A DNA stretch of 39,702 bases, taken from the NCBI RefSeq assembly GCF_905201705.1, contig NZ_CAJKOX010000040.1, positions 1-39,702 of the forward strand, read 5' to 3'. Position 1 is the stretch's first letter; each line of letters starts with the position of its first letter. The position numbers and the translations under genes were made by a program. The stretch is from an uncultured Marvinbryantia sp. GTDB taxonomy: Bacteria > Bacillota > Clostridia > Lachnospirales > Lachnospiraceae. A model generated the notes under the pieces. It saw only the letters and a list, made by a program, of their open reading frames with translations, had not been told where the DNA came from and did no database searches. This document shows, one piece after another, positions 23,087 through 31,040 of this stretch.

Positions 23087-23434
23087 TTACAGCTTTTCCT
23101 CCCACTCCTTCTCCCGGAAGCCGATCAAAACGCCGTCCTCCAGAATCACAAGCGGGCGTTTCACCAGCATTCCGTCGGAAGCGAGCAGCTCGATCTGCTC
23201 TTCCTCACTCATCGCGGGCAGCTTATCCTTCAGTCCCAGCTCTCGGTACAGCATCCCGCTGGTATTGAAGAATTTCTTCAGCGGCTGTCCGCTTTTTGCC
23301 TGCCACGCCCGCAATTCCTCCGCCGTCGGATTTTCCTCTTTTATGTGACGGTCTGTGTAAGCAATGCCGTGGGCGTCCAGCCACTTTTTCGCCTTCTGGC
23401 AGGTACTGCACTTCGGATATTCGATAAACAGCAT
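23087..23434 (-). CDS. ArsC/Spx-family thioredoxin-fold protein
   Basis: The start is set at the ATG at 23434, preceded by AAGGAGGGG. This gives 115 residues of the ArsC/Spx/YffB fold. The redox motif C9-x-x-C12 lies in EYPKCSTCQKAKKWLD, followed by DRHIKEENPTAEELRAW, FFNTSGMLYRELGLK and the conserved cis-proline region GMLVKRPLVILEDG. Spx regulators share the CxxC, and reductases need a nearby Arg. Lack of an ars operon and the closeness to YffB/ArsC-like proteins of anaerobes suggest a general thiol reductase rather than arsenate resistance. It is a single-gene unit with its own promoter and terminator. Confidence 0.9.
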   Translation of the reverse strand: MLFIEYPKCSTCQKAKKWLDAHGIAYTDRHIKEENPTAEELRAWQAKSGQPLKKFFNTSGMLYRELGLKDKLPAMSEEEQIELLASDGMLVKRPLVILEDGVLIGFREKEWEEKL

Positions 23435-23457
23435 TGGTATCCCCTCCTTTTGAAAAC

Positions 23458-23486
23458 AGTATAGCATGTAACATAAAATTTTTCAA
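23458..23486 (-). promoter_or_regulatory. Promoter of the ArsC-like gene
   Basis: On the minus strand TTGAAA (23486-23481) and TATACT (23463-23458) are separated by 17 bp, with an extended TGC before the -10. Confidence 0.8.
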
Positions 23487-23528
23487 TGAAAGTGTGGAAA
23501 ACCCCCGCGTTTATCCTTGCAGGGCGGA

Positions 23529-23557
23529 TTGCACACTGCCCAAAGCCGTGGTAGAAT
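23529..23557 (+). promoter_or_regulatory. Promoter of the RACo-like gene
   Basis: TTGCAC (23529-23534) and TAGAAT (23552-23557) are separated by 17 bp, about 46 bp before the RACo start and divergent from the ArsC promoter. Confidence 0.7.
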
Positions 23558-23603
23558 CAGAGTATAGTTACCCGGAAAATGTTATCTGAAACAGACGGAG
23601 GCG

Positions 23604-25118
23604 ATGACGAAAATGGACAGACGTATATTTACGGTGCGTTTCGTCCGGGAAGGACGCGAGGCGCAGGTGGAGGAGGGGACGACCCTGCTGGCGGCGGAAA
23701 TTGCGGCCGGGCTGGTGCCGGATGCGCCCTGCGGCGGACAGGGGAAATGCGGAAAATGTAAAGTAAAGCTGGACGGAGAGATAGTTTCTGCGTGCAGAAC
23801 AGTGATAACGGGCGATTGCGCGGTGGAAACGCTGCATGACGAAGAAAAAAGCGCGAAGATCCTGAAAAATGGAAATATCCGCAGAGTGCCCTGCGAGCCG
23901 GGCAGATTACCCGGAGGGGCAGCACGCCCTCTGCTGGCGGCGGTAGACCTGGGCTCTACCTCTGTGGTGGCGTATCTTTTGGACGCCGCAACCGGAGAAA
24001 CACTGGGGACGGAAAGTATCTTAAATCCCCAGCGCCAGTTCGGCGCGGATGTGGTGATGCGCAGCGGTTATGCCCTGGAGCACGGAGCGGAAAGCCTCAG
24101 CACCTGCATCCGGCAGGCAATCGATGAGCTGCTTGGGCGGCTTGCCGCCGGCGTCGGGCAGGAGAGCGGAGATATTGTGCGTATTGTGATGGTGGGGAAC
24201 ACCTGTATGCATCACCTGTTTCTGGAGCTTCCGGTGGACAATCTGGTGCACGCTCCCTACACGCCCAGCGTGACAGATGCCGTCACACGGAAGGCTTTGG
24301 AATGCGATATCCATGTGCATCCGGAGGCAAATTTAAGCTGGCTTCCCAATATCGGCGGCTTCGTGGGAGCGGATACAGCCGCCTGTATGCTGGCGGCGGA
24401 GTTTGATAAAAGAGAGGAGCTGACGCTGCTGGTCGACATCGGGACAAACGGGGAAATGGTGCTGGGAAACCGTGACGGTTATACGGTCTGCTCTACGGCT
24501 GCCGGTCCCGCCTTTGAGGGCGCGAAAATCTCCTGCGGTATGCGGGGCAGCCGCGGCGCCATCGACCATGTTAAGATTGAGGACGGAAAGCTGAAATTCC
24601 ACGTGATCGGGGAATGTGCGCCCGCAGGCCTGTGCGGCTCCGGGCTTCTGGACGCAGCTGCCTGCCTTCTGGAGCTGGGGCTCATCGACGAGACCGGTTA
24701 CATGAAGGAGCCGTATTTCTTTTCGGAGAATGTCAGCCTGACACAGAAGGATATCCGTGAACTGCAGCTTGCCAAGGCGGCAATCGCCGCCGGAATCCGG
24801 CTTCTCTGCCGGAGGCGGGGCGTAAAACCGGAGGAAATCCGCACGCTTCTGCTGGCGGGGGCGTTCGGAAACTATCTTGCCCCGGAGAGCGCCTGCGCAA
24901 TCGGGCTGCTGCCGCTGGTTCTAAAGGAGCGCATCATTCCGGTTGGGAATGCCGCCGGAGCGGGAGCGCGGCTTGCCGTTCTGTCTGAGGCGGAATTTGC
25001 CCGCAGCCGTGAAATGGCTGCCCGCGCGGATTTTCTGGAGCTTGCGTGCGAAGCGGATTTTATGGATGTGTATGTGGACGAAATGAGTTTTGCAAAGGAG
25101 GATTTCTATGGAATATAA
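23604..25118 (+). CDS. Corrinoid activation ATPase with N-terminal [2Fe-2S] domain (RACo-type)
   Basis: This 504-residue protein would restore inactive Co(II) corrinoid proteins to Co(I), using ATP and a low-potential electron. The N-terminal ferredoxin domain has four cysteines, C43, C49, C52 and C64 (APCGGQGKCGKCKVKL), a CX5CX2CX11C plant-type [2Fe-2S] pattern. The ASKHA ATPase part starts at LAAVDLGSTSVVAYLLD (about 110) and includes MVGNTCMHHLFLELP, LLVDIGTNGEMVLGN and the C-terminal LLLAGAFGNYLAPESACAIG (DUF4445). Length is somewhat shorter than the ~630 residues of the characterised acetogen RACo, mainly in the linker. It is followed with an 11-bp overlap by a DUF2284 gene and is near methyltransferase genes, which fits its role. 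Confidence 0.93.
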   Translation: MTKMDRRIFTVRFVREGREAQVEEGTTLLAAEIAAGLVPDAPCGGQGKCGKCKVKLDGEIVSACRTVITGDCAVETLHDEEKSAKILKNGNIRRVPCEPGRLPGGAARPLLAAVDLGSTSVVAYLLDAATGETLGTESILNPQRQFGADVVMRSGYALEHGAESLSTCIRQAIDELLGRLAAGVGQESGDIVRIVMVGNTCMHHLFLELPVDNLVHAPYTPSVTDAVTRKALECDIHVHPEANLSWLPNIGGFVGADTAACMLAAEFDKREELTLLVDIGTNGEMVLGNRDGYTVCSTAAGPAFEGAKISCGMRGSRGAIDHVKIEDGKLKFHVIGECAPAGLCGSGLLDAAACLLELGLIDETGYMKEPYFFSENVSLTQKDIRELQLAKAAIAAGIRLLCRRRGVKPEEIRTLLLAGAFGNYLAPESACAIGLLPLVLKERIIPVGNAAGAGARLAVLSEAEFARSREMAARADFLELACEADFMDVYVDEMSFAKEDFYGI

Positions 25119-25641
25119 GGACTGGGAAAAAATGGCGCTGGAGATTGGATTCAGCTATGCGGCGCATTTAAACTGCGATACGATTGAGCTGCGGCAGGAG
25201 GTGCGGGACATGTGCGGCGCGAATACCTGCGGCATGTACGGAAAGAATCTTGCCTGTCCGCCCGCCTGCGGCACACTGGAGGAATGCCGGAGGGCGCTGG
25301 AGGGACACCGGGAAGGCATCATCGTCCAGACTGTGGGCGATATAGAGGACAGCCTGGACTTTGAGGGAATGCAGAAGGCGGAGGCTCTTCACAAAAAGCA
25401 TTTCTACGAAATGGCGGAAAAGCTGCGCAAGATTTGTCCGCAGGTTCTGCCGCTGGGCTGCGGCTGCTGCACCGTCTGTAAGACCTGCGCCGGTCCGGAG
25501 GGAAACTGCCGCTTCCCGGAAAAAAGAATCTCCTCCCTGGAAGCGTTTGGAATCGTGGTCAGCGATTTATGCAAAAGTAATGGAATCGGCTATTACTACG
25601 GACCGCAGAAAATAGCGTATACCTCCTGCTACGTACTATGA
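25108..25641 (+). CDS. DUF2284 cysteine-rich metal-binding protein
   Basis: The start at 25108 is set by AAAGGAGG 7 bp upstream; it overlaps the end of the RACo gene. The protein has 177 residues with many cysteines in pairs: MCGANTCGMYGKNLACPPAC near residues 33-52 and GCGCCTVCKTCAGPEGNC near 118-135. This arrangement, with the CPP and the late CxC/CxxC clusters, marks DUF2284 proteins, thought to bind metal or Fe-S clusters. Members occur next to corrinoid methyltransferase and activator genes. A role in electron delivery to RACo or in metal handling is inference. No signal peptide is seen, so it should be cytoplasmic. Confidence 0.88.
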   Translation: MEYKDWEKMALEIGFSYAAHLNCDTIELRQEVRDMCGANTCGMYGKNLACPPACGTLEECRRALEGHREGIIVQTVGDIEDSLDFEGMQKAEALHKKHFYEMAEKLRKICPQVLPLGCGCCTVCKTCAGPEGNCRFPEKRISSLEAFGIVVSDLCKSNGIGYYYGPQKIAYTSCYVL

Positions 25642-25695
25642 AAGCCCCGTCTCCATGCAGGAGTGCGGTGGGAGCTTGCTCACACGGGCACTCTA

Positions 25696-27228
25696 TTATT
25701 CCTGCTCCCGTTCCTCCTCCATATCAATCAGCCGGAAGGAAAGCAGCAGATACAGCAGCTCGTCGGGGTCCGACAAATCGCTTTTCAGAATATGCTGTAT
25801 CCGGTCCAGCCGGTACAGCAGCGTACTGCGGTGGATAAACAGCGCATTTGCCGTTTTTGTCGCACTCTGCTGGTTCTCCAGGTAGCACCGCAGCGTCTGG
25901 AAAAGCTGGGACTGATTTTTTTCTGATTCATATTTTAAGGTAAGAAGCTTCTCGTGACATACCATGTACGCGGGAAGCTTTTTTGTGGTCTGCTCCAGCA
26001 GATAGGTCAGGGCAATGTCATTAAAATGATGAATCCACTGGTGCGGATGTTTCCGGGAACCGACCCCCATAGAAAGGGAAGCCTGCACGTACTGCCTGTG
26101 AAAGTTGAAATGTCCCAGCATCTTCCGGCTGTATCCGGCGGTCAGAAAGCTGTCGCGGATAAAGCCGGCTAATTTTTGCTCGATTTCCGACTCCGACAGA
26201 TGACAGAGATCCAGATTGATATACGCCACGATATTTCCTTTGTGCGTTACGGCGCAGGAGGCGGGCACCATGTTTTCGATATAACTGCAGATGGAACGAT
26301 GGGTCAGATTTTTATAATCCATCTGCTCCGTTTTCAGAAAGAGGCAGAGGTAATAATGGGAAGAAAGCCACCCGCAGGCGGTGAGCTGACGGCTGATTTC
26401 CACATAATCCGCGCTGGAATCTGTCAGAACGGCCCGGAAAATCTGACGGAGCTGGCGGCGGGCGTCGTGGCTGTCCACGATATTGGTGGACATCGCATGG
26501 GAAATGACCCGCGCGAGGTACTCCAGAATAAAACCGAAGGTATCGTCGAGCGGAATCTCGCCCGGAGTGACCAGCAGACGGTAAAGCGTCCGGTCAAATT
26601 TCCGGATATTGACGCAGAGACTGGGACCGGCAATCCCGTTTCCGGGATAATAGAAATATCCGATCCGGTGGAAAGCCTCCGCGTAAGCGGGGTCCTGCTT
26701 CAGCGCCATAATCAGGTCGGCGGTGTTCTCCGTGGAGCCGAGTACCGGGGTGGCAAGCTCTCCGAAAGGACTGTTTCTGGAAGCAATGATAGTGAAATCC
26801 ATGCTGATGACTATGCTGGGATTGGATATGATGGAGCCGGTGAGGTCCAGCAGATTCTGGATGGAACCGTTCATCATCCGGGATTCAAAAAGCGCCTGGT
26901 TCCATTCCTCATATTTGCGGAAAATCTGCGTTACTGTCTCCGCCAGCGCCTCCGGGTCTGCGCCCGGAACCAGACAGAGATTCGGGGTTTCCTTAAGGAG
27001 CGCGGAATCGGCGGGCTCCGTCACAATCAGCAGGCTGTGCAGGGGATTTTGCAGAAAATCCGGGAGGATTTCCGGCGCAATCCAGACCAGATTGCCGGTA
27101 AAGGGCGCGTCCGGTCTGTGGCAGACGCCGTATTTCAGACACGGAGAGGTGGTGAGACGGGTGGAAGCGTCTGTCTGGGGGTACGTTTTCTTTAAATGCC
27201 ATACAATCAGGCGGGGACTTAAATCCAT
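25696..27228 (-). CDS. PucR/CdaR-type transcriptional regulator
   Basis: Starting at the ATG at 27228 (AAGGGAG upstream) gives 510 residues. The C-terminal PucR helix-turn-helix (HTH_30) is clear: FQTLRCYLENQQSATKTANA, then LFIHRSTLLYRLDRIQHIL at about residues 450-490. A GGDEF-like/GAF-like middle region (TIIASRNSPFGELA, then YFYYPGNGIAGPSLCVNIRK) precedes it. Regulators of this type control catabolic genes in response to small ligands. It lies between the RACo/DUF2284 pair (convergent) and the methyltransferase genes (divergent), so it is the expected controller. A 27-bp perfect palindrome in the divergent promoter region is its most likely binding site. Confidence 0.9.
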   Translation of the reverse strand: MDLSPRLIVWHLKKTYPQTDASTRLTTSPCLKYGVCHRPDAPFTGNLVWIAPEILPDFLQNPLHSLLIVTEPADSALLKETPNLCLVPGADPEALAETVTQIFRKYEEWNQALFESRMMNGSIQNLLDLTGSIISNPSIVISMDFTIIASRNSPFGELATPVLGSTENTADLIMALKQDPAYAEAFHRIGYFYYPGNGIAGPSLCVNIRKFDRTLYRLLVTPGEIPLDDTFGFILEYLARVISHAMSTNIVDSHDARRQLRQIFRAVLTDSSADYVEISRQLTACGWLSSHYYLCLFLKTEQMDYKNLTHRSICSYIENMVPASCAVTHKGNIVAYINLDLCHLSESEIEQKLAGFIRDSFLTAGYSRKMLGHFNFHRQYVQASLSMGVGSRKHPHQWIHHFNDIALTYLLEQTTKKLPAYMVCHEKLLTLKYESEKNQSQLFQTLRCYLENQQSATKTANALFIHRSTLLYRLDRIQHILKSDLSDPDELLYLLLSFRLIDMEEEREQE

Positions 27229-27252
27229 AGCGAGGCTCCCTTCTTTCTTTTT

Positions 27253-27281
27253 ATCATACCGCCATGCGCGGAAAATGGCAA
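27253..27281 (-). promoter_or_regulatory. Promoter of the PucR-type gene
   Basis: On the minus strand TTGCCA (27281-27276) and TATGAT (27258-27253) are separated by 17 bp. The palindrome lies 4 bp upstream of the -35. Confidence 0.75.
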
Positions 27282-27285
27282 GAAG

Positions 27286-27312
27286 TGTTTTCCTACAATT
27301 TGTAGGAAAACA
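27286..27312. promoter_or_regulatory. 27-bp perfect palindrome, probable operator
   Basis: Two 13-bp arms around one central base, TGTTTTCCTACAA and TTGTAGGAAAACA. It sits between the divergent regulator and methyltransferase genes, about 50 bp upstream of a -10-like TACAAT at 27363-27368 for the rightward genes. Confidence 0.7.
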
Positions 27313-27423
27313 AGGGTGAAAAAAGGACATATCTGCAAATAGATAATCGCAAAAAGCTATGTTACAATGGGCTTACAGAAAAGAACAGGACGTCCTTAAA
27401 ATTGTGGAATATGGAGGTGTAAT

Positions 27424-28227
27424 ATGATTATTATCGGGGAAAAAATTAACGGTTCTATCCCGGCGGTAGCGGAGGCGATTGCTAACAGAGACGCTGAATT
27501 TATCAAAAACCGCGCCCGTATGCAGGATGAAGCGGGAGCGACCTTTATCGACTGCTGCGCGTCCGTGCCGGAGGCGGAGGAGGTGGAAACGCTGAAATGG
27601 ATGATTGACTGTATCCAGGAAGCGACGGACCTTCCGATTTCCGTGGACAGTCCGAGCGCGCGGGTGCTTGCAGAGGTGATTCCGTACTGTAAAAAGCCTG
27701 GTCTGGTAAATTCTGTTTCCGGCGAGGGCGATAAGATGGAAATCATTTTCCCGCTGATTGCGGACACGAAATGGGAGGTCATCTGCCTGCTCTCCGACGA
27801 TACAGGAATTCCAAAGACAGCGGCGGACCGGCTGCGGGTCTTTGACCGGGTGCTGGAGACGGCCGGGAAGTATCACATCAGTCAGTCCAGAATGCATATC
27901 GACCCGCTGGTGGAAATGCTCTGTACTTCGGAGGACGGCATTGCCATGAACGTAAAGGTTATCAGCACTGTGCGGAAGCGCTGTCCGGATATCCATATTA
28001 CGGCGGCGGTCAGCAATATATCCTTCAATCTTCCTGTCCGGAAGATGATTAATCTGGGCTTCACGGTACTCGCCATGAACGCCGGGCTGGACAGCGCCAT
28101 CCTGGATCCCACCAACCGGGACATGATGGGAATCATTTACGCTACAGAGGCGCTTCTGGGCGAGGATGAATATTGCATGGAATATATCAGCGCATACCGG
28201 GAAGGTATTTTCGGACCGAAGAAGTAG
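27424..28227 (+). CDS. Methyltetrahydrofolate:corrinoid methyltransferase (AcsE/MtgA-like)
   Basis: A 267-residue TIM-barrel enzyme of the pterin-binding (DHPS-like) family. It would transfer a methyl group between the corrinoid protein encoded downstream and tetrahydrofolate. The start MIIIGEKINGSIPAV is the typical opening strand. Pterin-binding landmarks follow: FIDCCASVPEAEEV, LPISVDSPS, GLVNSVSGEGDKM, and AVSNISFNLP containing the Asn that contacts N5 of methyl-H4folate. RBS GGAGGTGT lies just before the ATG. It is the first gene of the rightward MeTr-corrinoid-URO-D unit. The methyl group would then feed into the Wood-Ljungdahl or one-carbon pathway, which is established for related acetogen systems. 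Confidence 0.93.
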   Translation: MIIIGEKINGSIPAVAEAIANRDAEFIKNRARMQDEAGATFIDCCASVPEAEEVETLKWMIDCIQEATDLPISVDSPSARVLAEVIPYCKKPGLVNSVSGEGDKMEIIFPLIADTKWEVICLLSDDTGIPKTAADRLRVFDRVLETAGKYHISQSRMHIDPLVEMLCTSEDGIAMNVKVISTVRKRCPDIHITAAVSNISFNLPVRKMINLGFTVLAMNAGLDSAILDPTNRDMMGIIYATEALLGEDEYCMEYISAYREGIFGPKK

Positions 28228-28383
28228 ATGCCGGATGGCATGAATGCGCTTCTGCGAAAAAGAATAAAATTGCAGGAAATACAATTCCTGCGGGTATTTA
28301 CAGGATGCAGTGCAGACACCCATGCACGGTTTTGTGTCCGTGGGAATGAAAAAATGCCAATAAAATGACAGGAGGTATTATAT
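28228..28383 (+). other. Intergenic segment with a small hairpin
   Basis: Contains the stem GCAGGAA/TTCCTGC (about 28271-28291) without a T run, and the RBS GACAGGAGG for the corrinoid-protein gene. No cobalamin riboswitch was recognised. Confidence 0.5.
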
Positions 28384-29022
28384 ATGGCAGGAATTCAGGA
28401 AGTATACGAACTTGTAGTAAAGGGAAAGGCGAAGAAGGTTGCGCCGGCGGTGGAAGCCGCGCTGGAAGAGGGCTGCGAGCCGGTGGCAATTCTTAATGAG
28501 GGCATGATCGCGGCGATGGATGAGGTCGGCGTGAAGTTTAAAAACGGTGAGATTTTTGTCCCGGAAATGCTGGTGGCGGCAAAAGCGATGAAAAACGGCG
28601 TGGCGGTGTTAAAGCCGTATCTTTCCTCAGGAGAATCCGGAGCGGCGGGCAAGGTCATTATCGGAACGATTGCGGGCGACCTTCATGATATCGGCAAGAA
28701 TCTGGTAGCGATGATGCTGGAATCCTCCGGATTTGAGGTAATCGATCTGGGCGTGGATGTTGCCAAAGAAAAATTTGTGGAAGCGTTTGAAGAAAATCCG
28801 GATACGAAAATTATCTGCTGCTCTGCGCTTCTGACGACGACGATGCCGGCGCTGCGCGACACGGTTGCGCTGCTTAATACGCTGCCGGAGAGAAGCAGGA
28901 TCAAGGTCATGGTGGGCGGAGCGCCCATTAATGCGAAATTTGCAGAGGAAATCGGTGCGGACGCTTATACAGAGGACGCCGCTTCCTGTGCACAGAAGGC
29001 AAAGGAGCTGACAGCGGCTTAA
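28384..29022 (+). CDS. Corrinoid protein (B12-binding, MtaC/MtgC-like)
   Basis: A 212-residue methyl carrier. The N-terminal four-helix cap (residues 1-85, B12-binding_2) includes PVAILNEGMIAAMDEVG and FVPEMLVAAKAMKNGV. The Rossmann B12-binding domain has the base-off motif D99-x-H101-x-x-G104 in GTIAGDLHDIGKNLVA, whose His is the lower cobalt ligand. ICCSALLTTTMPALRDTV and MVGGAPINAKFAEEIGADAY follow. It accepts a methyl group from the URO-D-type enzyme and passes it to the pterin methyltransferase. The gene is 156 bp after the MeTr gene and 23 bp before the URO-D gene, and all its motifs are intact. Confidence 0.95.
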   Translation: MAGIQEVYELVVKGKAKKVAPAVEAALEEGCEPVAILNEGMIAAMDEVGVKFKNGEIFVPEMLVAAKAMKNGVAVLKPYLSSGESGAAGKVIIGTIAGDLHDIGKNLVAMMLESSGFEVIDLGVDVAKEKFVEAFEENPDTKIICCSALLTTTMPALRDTVALLNTLPERSRIKVMVGGAPINAKFAEEIGADAYTEDAASCAQKAKELTAA

Positions 29023-29045
29023 AATGGAAAAAAGGAGGGCTTTAC

Positions 29046-30080
29046 ATGCTAACTGCAAAACAGAATATGATTGAATGCATGAAGGGAGGAAATCCGGACC
29101 GGTTTGTCAATCAGTATGAGGCAATCGCGCTTCTGTATCATCCGTTTATGTTTGCCAGTCCGCTTCTTCAGAAGGGAATGGAAAATGTGAAAAACGCCTG
29201 GGGAGTGACCAACACCTTCCCTGAGGGGACGCCGGGTTCCTTCCCCGTACATACCCCGGATAAGATTGTTGTCCAGGATATTGAGCACTGGAAGGATTAC
29301 GTGCACGCGCCGTCACTGGATTTTTCGCAGGAGCAGTGGGATCAGTGCAAGGCGATGTACGACGCAGTTGACGGGGAGAAAGCGTTTAAGGCGGCTTTCG
29401 TGGCGCCCGGTCTGTTCGAACAGAGCCATCATCTTTGCGAAATGGTCAGAGCGCTGACATATTATATCGAGTATGAGGATGAAATGCACGATATGATTAA
29501 GTATCTGACGGAGTGGGAGCTGAAGCTGGCGGAGGGTATCTGCAGCCACCTGCATCCGGATATGCTGTTTCATCACGATGACTGGGGCGGACACGACAGC
29601 ACCTTTTTAAGTCCCGGTATGTTTGAGGAATTTTTCCTGGAGCCGTACAAGGAAATTTATGGTTATTATAAGAGCCACGGCGTACAGTATGTGGTTCATC
29701 ACTCTGACAGCTATGCGGCGACGCTGGTTCCGGACATGATTGAGATGGGCATCGATGTATTCCAGGGCTGCATGGAGACAAACAAGGTAGATGAGCTTCT
29801 GGTAAAATATGAGGGCAAAATCAGCTTTATGGGCTGCATCGAAAATGCGGATGTGGATTTTGAGGACTGGACAGATGAAAACTGCGAGAAGGTCGTCCGG
29901 AGAGTCTGCGACAAATACGGCATGAAGCATTTTATCCCCTGCATTGCCCAGGGCGGTCCCGGCTCCGTATATCCGGGTGTGTACATGTCCCTGACAAACG
30001 CAATCGATAAGCTTAACAAAGAAAAATTTGGAATCGAAGATCCCGATTCCGCACGTATCCCGATAAATATTATGTTCTGA
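29046..30080 (+). CDS. URO-D-family corrinoid methyltransferase
   Basis: A 344-residue TIM-barrel protein of the uroporphyrinogen decarboxylase superfamily, the group that includes MtaA, CmuA and O-demethylase methyltransferases. It is not a haem enzyme: the N-terminal URO-D arginine motif is absent and the gene is in a corrinoid operon. Landmarks are FHHDDWGGHDSTFLSPGMF (176-193), VVHHSDSYAATLVPDMIEMG (216-235) and FIPCIAQGGPGSVYPGVYMS. In MtaA-like proteins the second segment reads HxC; here it is H218-H-S-D, so the usual zinc cysteine is replaced. The substrate is thus probably a methylated small molecule other than a thiol, perhaps a methoxylated compound. This is inference. RBS AAAAAGGAGG precedes the ATG. 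Confidence 0.88.
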   Translation: MLTAKQNMIECMKGGNPDRFVNQYEAIALLYHPFMFASPLLQKGMENVKNAWGVTNTFPEGTPGSFPVHTPDKIVVQDIEHWKDYVHAPSLDFSQEQWDQCKAMYDAVDGEKAFKAAFVAPGLFEQSHHLCEMVRALTYYIEYEDEMHDMIKYLTEWELKLAEGICSHLHPDMLFHHDDWGGHDSTFLSPGMFEEFFLEPYKEIYGYYKSHGVQYVVHHSDSYAATLVPDMIEMGIDVFQGCMETNKVDELLVKYEGKISFMGCIENADVDFEDWTDENCEKVVRRVCDKYGMKHFIPCIAQGGPGSVYPGVYMSLTNAIDKLNKEKFGIEDPDSARIPINIMF

Positions 30081-30096
30081 TATCAGACAAAAGCTG

Positions 30097-30119
30097 CGCC
30101 CGGTCATTCAGACCGGGCG
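30097..30119 (+). terminator. Hairpin after the methyltransferase operon
   Basis: A 9-bp GC-rich stem CGCCCGGTC/GACCGGGCG with loop ATTCA, 16 bp after the stop. The T run is missing on the plus strand, so it may be a weak or factor-dependent terminator. It may also serve the converging permease gene. Confidence 0.6.
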
Positions 30120-30130
30120 TCGTACTATTC

Positions 30131-30170
30131 TCTCCGTTCGCAGCAGCTTTCGCAAATCCATTTAAAAATT
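30131..30170 (+). repeat. Dispersed intergenic repeat, copy 3 (partial)
   Basis: CTCCGTTCGCAGCAGCTTTCGCAAATCCATTTAAAA matches part of the core at 7061-7114 in the same orientation. It ends at the stop of the permease gene. Confidence 0.7.
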
Positions 30171-31029
30171 ATCCCTTGACGCCGCCCGCCGAAACGCCGC
30201 CGACAATATTGCGGGACAGAAACAGATAAACAACAACAACCGGAAGAATGGAAAATACGATCATCGCATAAACCTGTCCCATATCAAACTTCAGAAAATC
30301 TGCAGAACGAAGCTGCGCGATAAGGATCGGGAGCGTTTTCTTCGTATCCTTATGCAGGATCAGAGCCGGAGTAAAGTAATTATTCCAACTGTTTACAAAG
30401 GTAAAGATCATCTGTACCGAAATTGCCGGTTTCATCAGCGGAAATACGATCGTATTGAACGTATGGAATTCTCCGGAGCCGTCGATCCTCGCTGCCTCCA
30501 CCAGTGAAAGCGGCAGGTTGCTCTGCATATACTGCTTTATGTAATAGAAGGTAACCGGAGCCGCGATCGTCGGCACGATCAGTGGAATAAAGGAATCCTC
30601 CAGCTTCATCTTCTGCACAAGCTGTACGAAGCCGAGCGCCGTCACCTGTGTCGGGATCATCATGATCATCAGGATAAACGTGAACACGAATTTTTTTGCG
30701 CGGAAGTTATACGCATGGATCGCATAGGCGGTCATCGTGGAGAAATATACGCTCAGAACCGCGCTGCATCCGGCGATGATCGTGCTGTTGATCAGACCGC
30801 TCCATACCGGCAGCGTGCCGTGCATCAGTTTATCCCAGTTTTCAAGCAGGTGGGTGCTGGGAATCAGCGTAAAGCCCTTCGTCAGCTCACCATGGGATCT
30901 GGTGGCGTTGATGAACAGCACATAGAACCAGAACAGGCACAGAACCACCATGAAGCAGAGCACCACATAGGCAATCACTCTTCTTGCACCGACACTCATG
31001 CCCTTTTTCTTTTTACTATCTTTGTCCAT
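30169..31029 (-). CDS. Carbohydrate ABC transporter permease (MalG-type)
   Basis: A 286-residue permease with six hydrophobic segments, the first VIAYVVLCFMVVLCLFWFYV. The EAA loop that docks the ATPase reads LVEAARIDGSGEFHTFNTIV, and the end has YLFLSRNIVGGVSAGGVKG, a typical MalG-like tail. It forms a heterodimer with the preceding permease to pass oligosaccharide delivered by the binding protein. No ATPase gene is in the cluster, which is usual in Firmicutes, where a shared MsmX-like ATPase serves many importers. The gene follows the MalF-type gene by 11 bp. Confidence 0.94.
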   Translation of the reverse strand: MDKDSKKKKGMSVGARRVIAYVVLCFMVVLCLFWFYVLFINATRSHGELTKGFTLIPSTHLLENWDKLMHGTLPVWSGLINSTIIAGCSAVLSVYFSTMTAYAIHAYNFRAKKFVFTFILMIMMIPTQVTALGFVQLVQKMKLEDSFIPLIVPTIAAPVTFYYIKQYMQSNLPLSLVEAARIDGSGEFHTFNTIVFPLMKPAISVQMIFTFVNSWNNYFTPALILHKDTKKTLPILIAQLRSADFLKFDMGQVYAMIVFSILPVVVVYLFLSRNIVGGVSAGGVKG

Positions 31030-31040
31030 ATCCCCGCCTC

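Noticed and set aside
26176..27195. Open frame on the plus strand opposite the PucR-type gene
   Set aside because: No ribosome site or domain; the PucR helix-turn-helix is clear on the other strand.
27313..28383. Cobalamin riboswitch before the corrinoid genes
   Set aside because: I looked for the conserved B12-box and surrounding stems before 27424 and 28384 and saw none; only a palindrome and a short hairpin are present.
29046..30080. Haem-biosynthesis uroporphyrinogen decarboxylase (hemE)
   Set aside because: The conserved N-terminal arginine motif of HemE is missing and the gene sits in a corrinoid methyltransferase operon.
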